In this document: positions 11,990-22,183 of the stretch, one piece after another
Layout: every line of letters starts with the position of its first letter
How positions within the stretch are numbered: position 1 is the first letter of the stretch
Source of the DNA: Paraphaeosphaeria minitans
Lineage: Eukaryota > Ascomycota > Dothideomycetes > Pleosporales > Didymosphaeriaceae
Direction: 5' to 3'
Assembly (NCBI GenBank): GCA_015832175.1
Contig: WJXW01000009.1
Location: 930,001-994,000 of the forward strand
DNA length: 64,000 nucleotides
The notes under the pieces: generated by a model
The model's input: the letters and a program-made list of their open reading frames with translations, nothing else
Told to the model about the DNA's origin: nothing
Database searches by the model: none
Position numbers and translations under genes: made by a program

Positions 11990-14900
11990 GATCTAGAGTA
12001 AGCTTAGTAAAGAATCTCTTAATTGCTATAGCTTCTTTACTTATATATTTAAGCGCTAGAAGCTTTACTTCTATTATTAAAGTAGTAATTATATTCTATT
12101 AAGCTGCTTTCTATAGGATAGCTCCTCTAAACAATAGGATAATATATCTATAGGAAGATTACTGTAATATTAGATTATTAGCGAAAGAGGTATCTCTACA
12201 TATTAGTAGATTAGGTCTATTATAGCCACTAAAAACTATAGCCTACTATCTAGTTTAGTAGAAGTAAAGGATTACATAGTTAATAGCAGCAAAGTGTTCT
12301 TTACTTAGATTTGTTAAAAAGTGTAATAGCTTTAACACTATAAAGGCTATATCTAGGCGTAGCATAATTACTATATAGAGAGCTAATTCTACCTCTTCTT
12401 AAAAGAGTTTTATTTCTTAAAGAGTAGCTTCTCCTATACTTAGAATAAGATCTTCTACTAATAGAGGTGTAGAAGGGAAGCTTCTAAAGTTTAAAAAGTT
12501 AAACCTTTTCGCGATCTTATTAATATAGGTATTATAGACTAGAGAGATTAATCTTACTTCTCTATCCTTAATTACTTAAACACCTAGGAACTACTCTACT
12601 AGTCCTTTTAATTTAATCTTATATTTGTTTGTAATCTTCTTTTAAAAATCTAGGGCTTCTTTCTTTTTACTCTTGTAAGAGAGAAGAAGAATATTATTAA
12701 TATAAAATAGAATAATAATACTTTAATTACTATTAAAGAAAAGGCATAGCTCTTCTAGTAAAGCTAAAAGTCTATAAGATTAAAGTAATTATATAAATTC
12801 CTTATACTAAAGAAGTAGTAAATCTCTTAAGCTATATAAAGCTTAATTTAATCTTACACACTTTCTTAGCCTTTTAAAACTATTAGGTAATTTATAAGTT
12901 ACTAGATTAGCAGCTATAATAAAAGTATTTAGAAACGCTCCTACTATATTAAATTATAAAATTTCTAGATTGAGTTCTGCTACTAAAGCTATAGCTAATT
13001 AAAAGGATTTTGCTACTAGGGTAGTAGTATAGATAGAGTAGAGAGTATTCTTTTTCTAAAGATCTCCTTTTATAATAATTTAAGCTTTACACTTTTTAAA
13101 GTATCTATTTTAATTAAACTTATAGGTAAAGAGTTACTTTAAAGGGAGCAGTCGCTCTAATACCTCTAATTATTTAATCTCTATCTAGGTACTTTTATCT
13201 TATAAAGTTAAGATCTCTTTATAAGCAGTAAGGAGGAATAGCTTCTTATATAAATAATTATAAAGGTGTTTCTATAGAGTTAGCTCTAGTGTAAGCTTAT
13301 TTCTATAAGTCTAAGCTACATAAGACGCTCTAGGCGCTTTTCTAAGTATAAAAGCAAATACTATTATATTAAGTGTAATATATTCTTCTTACTTAGACTA
13401 GGCCTCTACTACTTTTAGTATAAACGTGTGCTCTAATATTATATTAAGATTACTTTAAAAATAATTAGTAATTAGTGTATAAGCACCTAGCTTCTACCTA
13501 CCCTTTAGCTAATTATTTTAATTATTTTACTTCTTTAATTTTTGCAATAGCAGATAGTAATTTATTAGTTAGTTAATTTCTAGTGCTTTACTATAATTTC
13601 GCCTATTTATTCTACTTGCCTCTAGATAGATCTACCTTTACCTTTAGCGCGCTAGTAGGTTATCTACTTTGTCTAGTATAATTAAGTTATCTACGCTAGG
13701 TTAATTAGTAACCTAATTAGTTTCTACTAATAAATAGGGTATTAAATCCCTAGATTCTAGTAGGCTAGCTCTCCTAGTAGTATTCTAGTGGCTGCTAGAT
13801 ATCTCTTAATCGCTTAATAAATTACCCTTAAGATTACCTAGCTCTAGTGTCTAATTAGGGGTTACAAGTCCTATACTTCCTTTCCTACTTAAGTAAATTC
13901 TTAGCTACTAGCTAGCTAAGCTTATAGCTTACTTAGTAGTAAGTACTTTAGGTTCCTAATTACTTAGCTAGCCTACTTTGCTTTTAATTACCTAAGGGTT
14001 ACCTATAAGTCTAGTAGTAGTTCTTATATACTTATTTATTTTAAGAAGAATATTAAGCGTATCTTTATACACTTCTTTTAGATTATTTAGCTCTCTTTTT
14101 TAGAAGCTTTCTACTATTTTTAACACTTCTATCTTTAGAATAAAATATTCCTCTAATCCTTTATAGAATAAAAACTTATTAAACCTTACGTTTTATGTAG
14201 TAATTACCTAATTAAGCTAAGGAATCTATATTTAGTAGATATTAGAAGCTTTATAGCCTACTAGGTATCTAATATAGCCCCTAGGATTTACTTTAAATAC
14301 TCTTCTATCTTACTTAGCTATACGCTTCTAATCTAAAAGGTAAGCTTAGTAGCTATAAGTATAGACAGCACTCTAGTTTAGATAAAGATTAGCTATCCTA
14401 TATTATATTTTTACTAGTTTAAAATAATAAAAGTATTGTCTAAACTAAGCATCTAACGTTTTATTAGGTAATTAATAGCCTAATACTAGGCTAGGAATTA
14501 TTCCTTAGAGCTAGTATACCGCTTATATAATCTTAGGCTAGAGATTTAATAGCAAATTTACACTTATTTGCATTTTAATTACTTTTATTATAAGCTTCTA
14601 GCCTACTCTTTCTACAGCGCTATTAGGCTTATATATATAGGGCAGTAGTCTACTAATTGTTATCTCTTCCTAATTAGCCCAAAATTCGTACTAGGATTTC
14701 CCTCTCTATAGAAGTGTTACTATATTATTATCCTAGTAGATTTTTGTAATTTAAAGCTTGTATTTTATATTAATAAGAGCTAAAAAATTCTACTATACTT
14801 TTATTATCTTAGAAAGCGTCTTTGTTCTAAGATTAAAAATATAAGATTTTTTGCTAAAATCTTCTTTAATTAGTAAAACCTAGTTTTCTCTATTTTAAGT

Positions 14901-16850
14901 AGTAGGCATATTAAATAGATCCTAGAATAATAAGTAAAATAGCCTAAGTAATTATTCTCTAGGTTTTATAGAGATTACCTAAGTTGCGTGTGTAGTAGTA
15001 TAGTGCTTATAATCCGTTCTTAACATTCTAGTAATCTTTACACCTTAGGCTGTAGTTACTAGAGCTTATAGGGCTTTACTTCTTATATGCCCTACTTAAA
15101 AGTGCTAGAGGTCCTTAGAATCTAATCTCTTAATATTAACCTAGGATAATCCTTTAGTAGTTACACTTATAATAATTAGATAAGAGTAGATTAGCTTATA
15201 TTATAGGAAAGTAAAGTTATACTTATATTTTAGGTCTACTAAAATAACACTTTGTTCTAGGCTTCTAATCCTAAAAGTGTAATTTAAACTAAGGTACTGA
15301 ATTTTTGCTTTCTTTAAAAGAGCTTCTAATATAATATTTATATAAAAGCCTTTTACTACTCTTACTCCTTAGAGTAGTAGATCTTCTATAAATCTCTTAT
15401 TTTTCCTATGCAAAGCGTTCTTAATTAGTCTATTACTAATTTCTAAAATTAGGAGGCTTTATATACTTACCTCTATACTCTTATTTAATAATTAAAACGT
15501 CCTAGGAACAGGTCTTTTGCAATTATTAACTAGGTAAACTACTATAGCACTGTCTAGTATCGTACATTCTAACAGAGAATAAGCGTTAGAATATAGAGTA
15601 GAGTAGACACCTAATGCTCTATTGTTTATAGGCAGATTAAATAAGTTTAGTAGAGCAGTAGTAATAATACTAAGATACTTAATAGTTCTAGTAGAGGATT
15701 ATTTCTTATTCTATCCTGCCTTTATAATCGCATTATAAAAGTTTAACCACTTAGGCTACTTAAGTTAATTAAGAATCTCTAATTTTTCTTTATTAGTAAG
15801 ATTAAATAATAATATTCTATTCTAGGGTAATCTAGCTATCGCGGTTTAAAGTCTTCAGCACTCTATTAGTTTCCACCTATAAGTATAGGGCTTATAGGGA
15901 CAGTTTAGTTGTTTCTTTATCTAATTAGATAAACTAGAACTATTAGAGTTAGTAGATTATCTTAATAATCTATTAAAAGTGGCGAATACCCTACTTATTT
16001 TATTAGAACTAGATTAAATTAAATACTCCTAGATAAGCGCTAAAAATATATTCCCTAGATTGTCTAGCATAATCTAATTCTGTCCTAGCGTCTTATTCTA
16101 GATTAGCTGTTAGTTTATTAATTAGGCCTAATCTAGTGCTATACACGCGGTAATTACATCTAGGAAATCTTAGGTAGTAAGTAGTCTACTTATTTCGCTA
16201 ATTAAGTAGGTCTTTATTTTTTAATAAAGGAGCTGCCACTCTTTAAACTAAGTCTTAAGACTTTATCTTGCCTACTTAGCCTTCTTAAGATAAGCGTAGT
16301 ACAAAGTTTAAACATTATTCTATATAGCTCCTTTATTTAGTGCAAGATCTTCCTTTAAGAGTTAAATTAGAGACTAAAGCGTAGTATAGTGTGTATTAAG
16401 TAGAGTAATTATAGCAGGAGTAAGTAGATTAGGCGATACTATAGCGTTTACCTAAGTCTAGAGATTCTATATCTTAGTATAGTCTGCTTACTAGTCTAAA
16501 ACTGCTACTCTATATTCTACTATTTATAAAAGAAAGCTCTCTTTATCTATTTTATACTTAACAAGCTCTACTTTGTATAATTAAATACTCGCTACAAAGG
16601 CTGTATCTGCAATTAGTAATAGTTTCTATAAGAGCGGAGGTTATTCTAGCTTTATGTAATTAATTACTAGAGCGTTAATCGCCTTTAGGTTAATTTAGTT
16701 CTAGATTCTTTTTAAGTTTACTTAGAATTAAAGCTGGATAAACTAGTAGGGCTAGCTAGCGCGATTAATAAGCTGTACTTCTGCTATTTTAACAATTTTC
16801 GTAATTAGAAATAGAGGGGTTGTATTGTAGGGAGGTTCTAAATAGAGTGT
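11990..16850 (-). pseudogene. Y gag-pol (copia polyprotein), RIP-inactivated
   Basis: Limits are approximate. From right to left: a gag-like stretch (about 16700-15900) without a recognised motif; the pre-integrase zinc region near 15070-15100 (L-x-H-F-x-V-G-H-I); the integrase core with Asp near 14910-14930 (D-L-F-N), Asp near 14728-14750 (x-D-N) and Glu near 14602-14638 (N-S-A-V-E-R-x-G). Reverse transcriptase has the copia YVDD box reduced to YINN near 12685-12705, followed by L-L-L-S and the W/x-F-L-G-V block near 12570-12590. RNase H shows T-T-x-x-x-E-x-x-L-L-A-L near 12050-12090. Both catalytic Asp of YVDD are lost through RIP. Relative order integrase before reverse transcriptase fixes the copia assignment. 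Confidence 0.85.
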
Positions 16851-16921
16851 TATATAATAATTTAAGCATTACTAAGTAGGTAAGGAGAATCGTCCTACGT
16901 TCTAAGCGCTAGGCTTATAAC

Positions 16922-17116
16922 TATTATAGTAAAAAGGGCTTAAACTATTATAGGATATTTAGGAGCAGAGTTGTAAAGAATACAAATAGCTAATTATAGA
17001 AAAGGATGCTAAAAGGGCAGACTATATATAAAAGAAACAAGCCTCTTGGCAAGAATCCTGTGATATAAATTAGTGGATCCAGAAAGAATTACGGAAGTGA
17101 GTGGTTTACTTTAATA
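16922..17116 (-). repeat. 5' LTR of Y (195 bp)
   Basis: Ends are TATTATAG...TTTAATA. It differs from 9841-10035 mainly by TG/TA and CA/TA changes, as expected of RIP acting on the two copies separately. Confidence 0.92.
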
Positions 17117-18190
17117 TAAAGGATTAAGGTAGCTACGCTTTTAATACGATTCTTGTAATTATATACTGCTTTTTTAAGATAGCTATCTATATTCCTATAT
17201 AGAAAATATGGGATGTAAAGGAATTTGTAGAAGCCTACTTCTAAGAGGTTATCTTAAAGTTTAGTATTTAGAAAGGTATTATATCTAATAGGGGCTCTAC
17301 CTTCACCTCCGCTTTTTGGGTAGAAATATACTACTAACTATAGGTAAAGCGTAGGCTTAGCACTACTTTCCACCCTTAAATAGATAGGTAAACAGAGCGC
17401 TAGAATTAGATGCTTAAATAATACTTTTGTATATTTGTTACACCTCTATAAATAAACTAGATTAAACTACTTCTAATAGCTTAATTTATATACAATAACT
17501 CTGTCTATAATTTAACAAAAATAACGCCTTTCTATGTAGTATATAGTAAGCACCCTATCCTTACTACGCCTCCTGTGGATAGTAGGCCAGAGGGGGAGCT
17601 ACTAGATATAGTTAAGAGAGTAAAACGCATATATAGCGTACGCGTATTACTTATAGAGCACCTACGCTTAGTATAAAAGTATTAGAGCTAGTACTATAAT
17701 AAGAAGTATAAGCAAGAGTTATTCTAAAGAGGCGACTTAGTCCTACTTAGTATAAAGAATATATATATACTTTAATAACTAAGTAAGAAGCTATTAGGAA
17801 AATTTATTAGGCCTTTCTAAGTGTAGGACGTAGTTAGAACGTAAGTATACTACTTACTCCTCCTACTACACTATTATATTTATAATATGTTTTATATTTC
17901 CCTTCTTAAATAATAGAAACTAAGGCTAGGAGTAGAAGATATTAATACCTAGCTACTAGAGGTTACACCTAAAGGAGGAGAAGTCTAGAAAGTGGAAGAA
18001 ATCCTAGCTAAGTAAATAAGAAAGGGGTAAAGGTAATACCTACTCTACTAGAAAGGCTATAATAAAACTTAAGACACCTAGATTCTAGAGTTAAACTTTA
18101 AAAATATAGATAATCTAGTCTAAACTTTTAAAAAGAAAAGAGCTGCGTATATAAAAAAGAGGTAAAGGATATAATAAGAGTAAATAGAAT
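17117..18190 (+). pseudogene. X1 pol, second part (integrase core and chromodomain)
   Basis: Continues the integrase interrupted by Y. The second catalytic Asp lies in the I-I-S-N-R-G context near 17280-17300 (Asp to Asn). The Glu follows in the HP-x-D-x-TER block near 17365-17400, the usual DGQTER signature of gypsy integrases with Q codons turned to stops and Gly to Arg or stop. A chromodomain-like end lies at about 17980-18130: V-E-E-I-L, then Y-L-L-Y-x-K-G-Y-N, then T-x-I-L-E, matching the pattern YLVxWxGY...TW. This puts X in the chromodomain-bearing gypsy group. Confidence 0.8.
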
Positions 18191-19452
18191 ATAGATATAA
18201 TATATATTGTTATAGAGCACTATAGCTTATAGAGCACTTATAGCTTATTAGGGGTATCTATTTAAGGCCTATAGGCTAGCTTCTAAGAAGTGATCTAACT
18301 AAACTATACGCTGTTTGCGCTTTTACTACTTATTATTTTTATTATTTTTACTATCTTTACTATTCTTACCTACTATACTTTTAGTAGTAACCTCCTCTCT
18401 ACTCTCTTTATTGCTGTTATCTAAGTTACCCTTATTATAGTAAGGAGTAGACGCTAAATTAATCTAGAATAAGTTATTAGTATGCGTTTTAAGTGCGGCA
18501 AAGATGTAAACTTACTATCTACTATATAAAAGGAATAACTACCTTAAGAGTATTAGTAATCTAACACTACTATACTAGGATTAAATCTAGATACTAAGGG
18601 CTAGTGGTAGGCACCTAAGTTACTATACTTATAGGTGTACTAATATAAGCTATAATACGCTAGTAGTTAGCTAGCTCTAAGTTAAATTACTTTTAGTAAT
18701 ATGCTAGCTTTAGGCCTACTACCTTTATACGCTTATCTATCTTACGCTGCCTATCTAGGGTCTCTATAACTATAATATAGTAGTAGTTATAAAGGGTGTA
18801 TAGGCGATTAAGGCGCCTATTTATCGCCTTTAGTATCTATAAGTATTAGCTAAAGTGTATATATAACGCGTAACTCTAGACATACTAAGTTACACTCTCT
18901 ATAATTACTTTTAATATAATAGTTATAGCGCTTATTATTATTTTTAGTATAGTCTTTAAAGAGCTTTACTAAGTTCTATATATAGTGTATATAAGTTATA
19001 AGCACTATATTATAGTCTACGCGCTTAGTATCTCTACTAAATATAAAAATAGTAGTATTATAGAGATTAGACTTCTTAATATATTTAGGCACTAGGTAGT
19101 ACAGTATCTTAGATAATTAAGGGGGTTATTTAAAGATTAAGCGCTCTATCTATACTAAGAATATATTATTTATATATTATGTAGGTAGAGAGTACACGAA
19201 GATTAAAATAGTATTAACACTATATAGCCTTACTACCCTATATTATAAAAGGCTATAGTAAATAGAAGGTGTAAGAGCCTTATAATAAATAATATAAGCA
19301 ATGCGTTTACAACGCACACTATCTACTTATAACGCACTATTATTACGTACGTAACATGCACCCCTATAGACACTTTTTTCCTTTCCTATAGGGTAAGGTT
19401 TTTATTAAGGCTATAGTATGCTATAGAGAACTGCAGCTAGAGGGGGAGGTTC
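18190..19452. other. X1 region between pol and 3' LTR, 1.26 kb
   Basis: A long segment after the chromodomain, also present in X3 (55115-56380) and, for its first part only, in X2 (to 51813). On both strands frames can be read through if TAA/TAG are treated as RIP stops. In this sequence that test has little power, because almost all stops are TAA or TAG. An antisense frame on the minus strand, rich in Ser, Asn and Lys near 18310-18480, is possible but no motif was recognised. It ends in a purine tract (19437-19452, agagggggagg). Confidence 0.4.
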
Positions 19453-19668
19453 TATAATAGGTAGATTATAATATTATTATAGTGTTGTAGTATCTAGCGC
19501 TAAGGCCTTATAGAAGGTCTGTGTGCTAAATAAGCTAGGTACGTAAAACCTACACTACGCGTTAACTCCACATAAGATAAGTATTATTCTATTAATATTA
19601 CTAGAGTTATCCTTTTACTGTCCTTTCTGGTGTAAAGCAAGTACTATTGCCTATAACCAGACCTTACA
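19453..19668 (+). repeat. 3' LTR of X1 (216 bp)
   Basis: Reads TATAATAGG...CCTTACA; it matches the LTRs of X3 at 61171-61385 and 51814-51904 + 54991-55114 in the opposite orientation. It is preceded by a polypurine tract. It keeps many CA/TG near 19610-19668 compared with the rest of X1. Confidence 0.88.
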
Positions 19669-20789
19669 ACGCGCCTATAGTATATATAGTAATATACGTT
19701 AAGTGTGCACTTTAACCTAAAGACCCTATTAAATATAAAGGTAAAAACCTTAAGAAACATCACGAATTATTCTATTCCTATAAGGTGGCCTTTTAACTCT
19801 TACTATAAGAATTTGTATAGGATAGAGATAGCAATATCGTACCTTATAGGCGACCTAAGAGAACTATAGTATATACACTATAAGCGCACTTTTAAACCTA
19901 AGGAAGAAATACCTACCTAGAAGTACTTTAAGTAGTTATATACTTAACTTACTTTTAGACTTAGTAAATTATAGTCTAGAAGTAGTTATAGTGTGTACTT
20001 AGGTAATATAGTAAAAAGACTAACCTATTCGCTCTTTTATAACCTACCTTAATATTCTTAAAAATTAACTTACACTTTACACTAAGAAGTAAAAGGTGTA
20101 GCACCTCTTTTCTAAGTTTTAACCTAAGCTATAGAGGGCTATTACTAACTACTATTAGGTGCCTATAACTAGAGAAACCCTTATCGCTTTAGGCTCTATA
20201 CTTAGGTGAAACCTACGCTGTGTACCTATAATATAGGAGTTAAGCCTACGTTATGTATTAAAGAAATCTAAGGATACTACGCTAAACTGCTAAATATGTA
20301 GAGGTAATAGTAAAACCTAGAATAAAAAAAGTGTTACCTACTATAAGTAATATAAAACTAGCTCCTATACTAATAAATATAGAGGTAGTAATTGTATTAG
20401 ATTCCTATACGAGTAAACTATATAGGAAAAGGCTAAGCCTTACCCACAATCTAGATATAGTAAGGCGCCTACTAATTTATATCTTACTAGGCATAAAGCG
20501 CATATATAGTATAGCTAAGGATATAGGCGTAGAGAGGGAACTCTAAATAATTCTTAACCTATAGGCTAATATTAGCCTAATTAGCTAGATTATTACTATT
20601 AAAATAAACTTAAAGCCTATTAAAGGGGCTAAGCTCCCTAAACTAGAATAGATTAGGGCCTAAAGGTGGAGCACTTACGCTACCTATACGCTCTAGGTGC
20701 GTATTATAGATAATATAGGGGTAGAGTATAGGATAAAGACTACTATCTATAGCGTTAATATAGAAGAGATTCCTCTTCTACTTAGTAAC
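19669..20789 (+). pseudogene. X2 gag and zinc knuckle, piece 1
   Basis: Gag of the retrotransposon capsid type: near 19735-19880 a Y-K-G-K-N-L-K...H-H-E block precedes a stretch matching the family pattern of an aromatic-rich capsid helix. The CCHC-like knuckle is near 20335-20385, matching X1 7090-7140. The first 150 bases keep more CA than the rest. It ends at the target duplication gtaac (20785-20789) of element C. Confidence 0.75.
20785..20789. repeat. Target duplication of C (gtaac), left copy
   Basis: The second copy is at 34120-34124. The empty homologue in X1 reads cttagtaacccctt near 7530-7550. Confidence 0.93.
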
Positions 20790-21162
20790 TATTAAAATCC
20801 GAAGGCTAGGCCTTCTAGGATCTTCATATATATCTACATTCGTTATTCGAGCAGCACAGCACAAGAGGTCACGTGACCTAATTAGTGTGATTAGAGCGCC
20901 AAGACAACTAATTAGACTAAGCACTTAATATACTAAGTAACTAATTAGTGCTTAATTAGTTTCATTAGAGTGATTAGTCCACTAATCGCTTAAAGTATAT
21001 AGGAACGCGAGGATAGGCTCTTTATACTTATGTTTAATCTGTTTATTAATCTATTATTTAGATTCTAGTAGACTAAATTATTAACTTATTACACTTCGCA
21101 AGATACTATCGTATTAATAAGACCTTCTACCTTCTATAAGTACTCCTGCCTAAGAACTAACC
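20790..21162 (+). repeat. 5' LTR of C, first part
   Basis: Begins TATTAAAATCC (TG to TA by RIP). The U3 (to about 20990) contains a perfect 14-bp palindrome at 20866-20879 centred on CACGTG. From the TATA-like agtatatagg near 20993 it matches the LTRs of A, B and D. It is cut by B at 21162; the last 38 bp are at 27791-27828. Confidence 0.93.
21158..21162. repeat. Target duplication of B (taacc), left copy
   Basis: The second copy is at 27786-27790. The empty site in the C 3' LTR reads gaaccaaccttaaccc near 34073-34090. Confidence 0.92.
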
Positions 21163-21579
21163 TGTTAAATCCAAGAGGGTAGCTAGTCCTAAAGGGTTAA
21201 GGTTGGTTCTTAGGCAGGAGTACTTATAGAAAGTAGAAGGTCTTGTTAATACAATAGTATCTTACAAAGTGTAATAAGTTAATAATTTAGTCTACTAGAA
21301 TCCAAATAATAGATTAATAAACAGATTAAACATAAGTATAAAGAGTCTATCTTTGCGTTCCTATATACTAAGTAAAGTCTACTCTGTGGGGAGCGCTCTG
21401 TAAAGAGCGGTTATATATGTTATGCTCTAGTATAGAGTAATTAAGTGCTCTGTAGAGAGTAGTTACGTAACTCCTTTATTTAAGGCGTAGCTGGCATTAA
21501 ATCCCCGCTTAATCCTTACTACGCGCCCACTAGGTACAAAACCAGCTTCCTACTATTATGTAGATTTTAGATCCTAACA
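21163..21579 (-). repeat. 3' LTR of B (417 bp)
   Basis: Plus-strand ends are TGTTAAATCC...CCTAACA, with TG/CA ends intact. 21163-21371 is the shared R/U5/TATA half. 21372-21579 is the B-specific U3, with three hairpin-like gctct/agagc repeats (21394-21459) and a 12-bp palindrome around tacgta (21461-21472). It is less RIPped than its partner. Confidence 0.95.
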
Positions 21580-21594
21580 TTATCCCCTCTCTTT
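21580..21594 (-). other. Polypurine tract of B
   Basis: On the minus strand aaagagaggggataa abuts the LTR start TGTTAGG. Confidence 0.82.
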
Positions 21595-21599
21595 TATAG

Positions 21600-22180
21600 A
21601 TTTGTTCTAAATTATATATTTAGATCTTAGCTATTCTTATATAAGCTATTCTGCTAACCCCGCTTACTATAAGTATATCTGTTAGCATTATACCTAGTAA
21701 CTCTACTGTTTAAAAATATTAATTATATTACAAGATCTAAGAAGCTAATATTGTTATAAAGAACCCTTACATTAACTACAGTTTTAAAGGTTCTATTTAC
21801 TACATTATACTAGGTTTAGGTTTAAAGTATTCTAAATATGTTCGCTTAGGTTATTTGTATGTAAATATAAGCTAGTTATTGCTAAATAAGACTTATAAGG
21901 AGTATAAGAAGAAGGTTAAAGAGGATAAGAAGGCGTTGTCTCTCCTAATAGTGTAGTTATTATAAAATAAGAAGATACTAGCTTAGGCTAAAAAGCGTAC
22001 TTATAAAAAGATGTTATATCTAGCTGTGAAAATAACTGCAGATAGTAAGGACATAAATATAGATACTATTAATTATCCTGCTACTATAGTAACTGTTAGT
22101 TACTCTGTAGCAATATAATTAACACTTAATATAGTAGATACTATAGCGTTAGTATTGTAATCCTCCTAGGTATATTTATA
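21600..22180 (+). pseudogene. B antisense accessory gene, Cys-rich plus coiled-coil-like
   Basis: Convergent with B pol. The motif [C]-S-K-[C]-V-R-L-G-x-x-[C] is near 21828-21863, with Cys codons changed to Tyr (TGT to TAT) and another likely Cys at 21801. It is followed by a strongly basic and charged stretch (about 21870-22020: T-x-K-E-Y-K-K-K-V-K-E-D-K-K) of coiled-coil character. The start codon cannot be fixed. It shares motif order, strand and position with the C and D antisense genes but little sequence. Confidence 0.58.
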
Positions 22181-22183
22181 TTT

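Larger units (their letters stand above)
9841..17116 (-). mobile_element. Copia element Y, complete but RIP-inactivated (7.3 kb)
   Basis: A full Ty1/copia-type element with 195-bp LTRs at both ends, transcribed right to left. The target duplication taaag is at 9836-9840 and 17117-17121. It split X1 inside the integrase core. Domain order gag, integrase, reverse transcriptase, RNase H (right to left) is the copia order, unlike the gypsy elements around it. About 2 kb lie between the end of RNase H (about 11990) and the 3' LTR. Confidence 0.92.
6631..19668 (+). mobile_element. Chromovirus X1 (gypsy), split by copia Y, left end missing
   Basis: The visible parts are 6631-9840 and 17117-19668, interrupted by Y. 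It aligns with X2 (19877 onward) and inverted with X3 (55115-61170). The left end is cut by Y', so about 0.9 kb of internal sequence and the 5' LTR are not seen. It ends in a 3' LTR at 19453-19668, after which X2 internal sequence starts directly. Because X2 starts about 335 bp into the X internal region (compare X3 60845), the simplest reading is that X1 inserted into the 5' part of X2, with the other side of X2 beyond the left edge. Confidence 0.82.

Noticed and set aside
20331..20546. 71-codon plus-strand frame
   Set aside because: It overlaps the zinc-knuckle region of X2 in a different frame. A protease reading was considered but no D-S/T-G-like box could be fixed.
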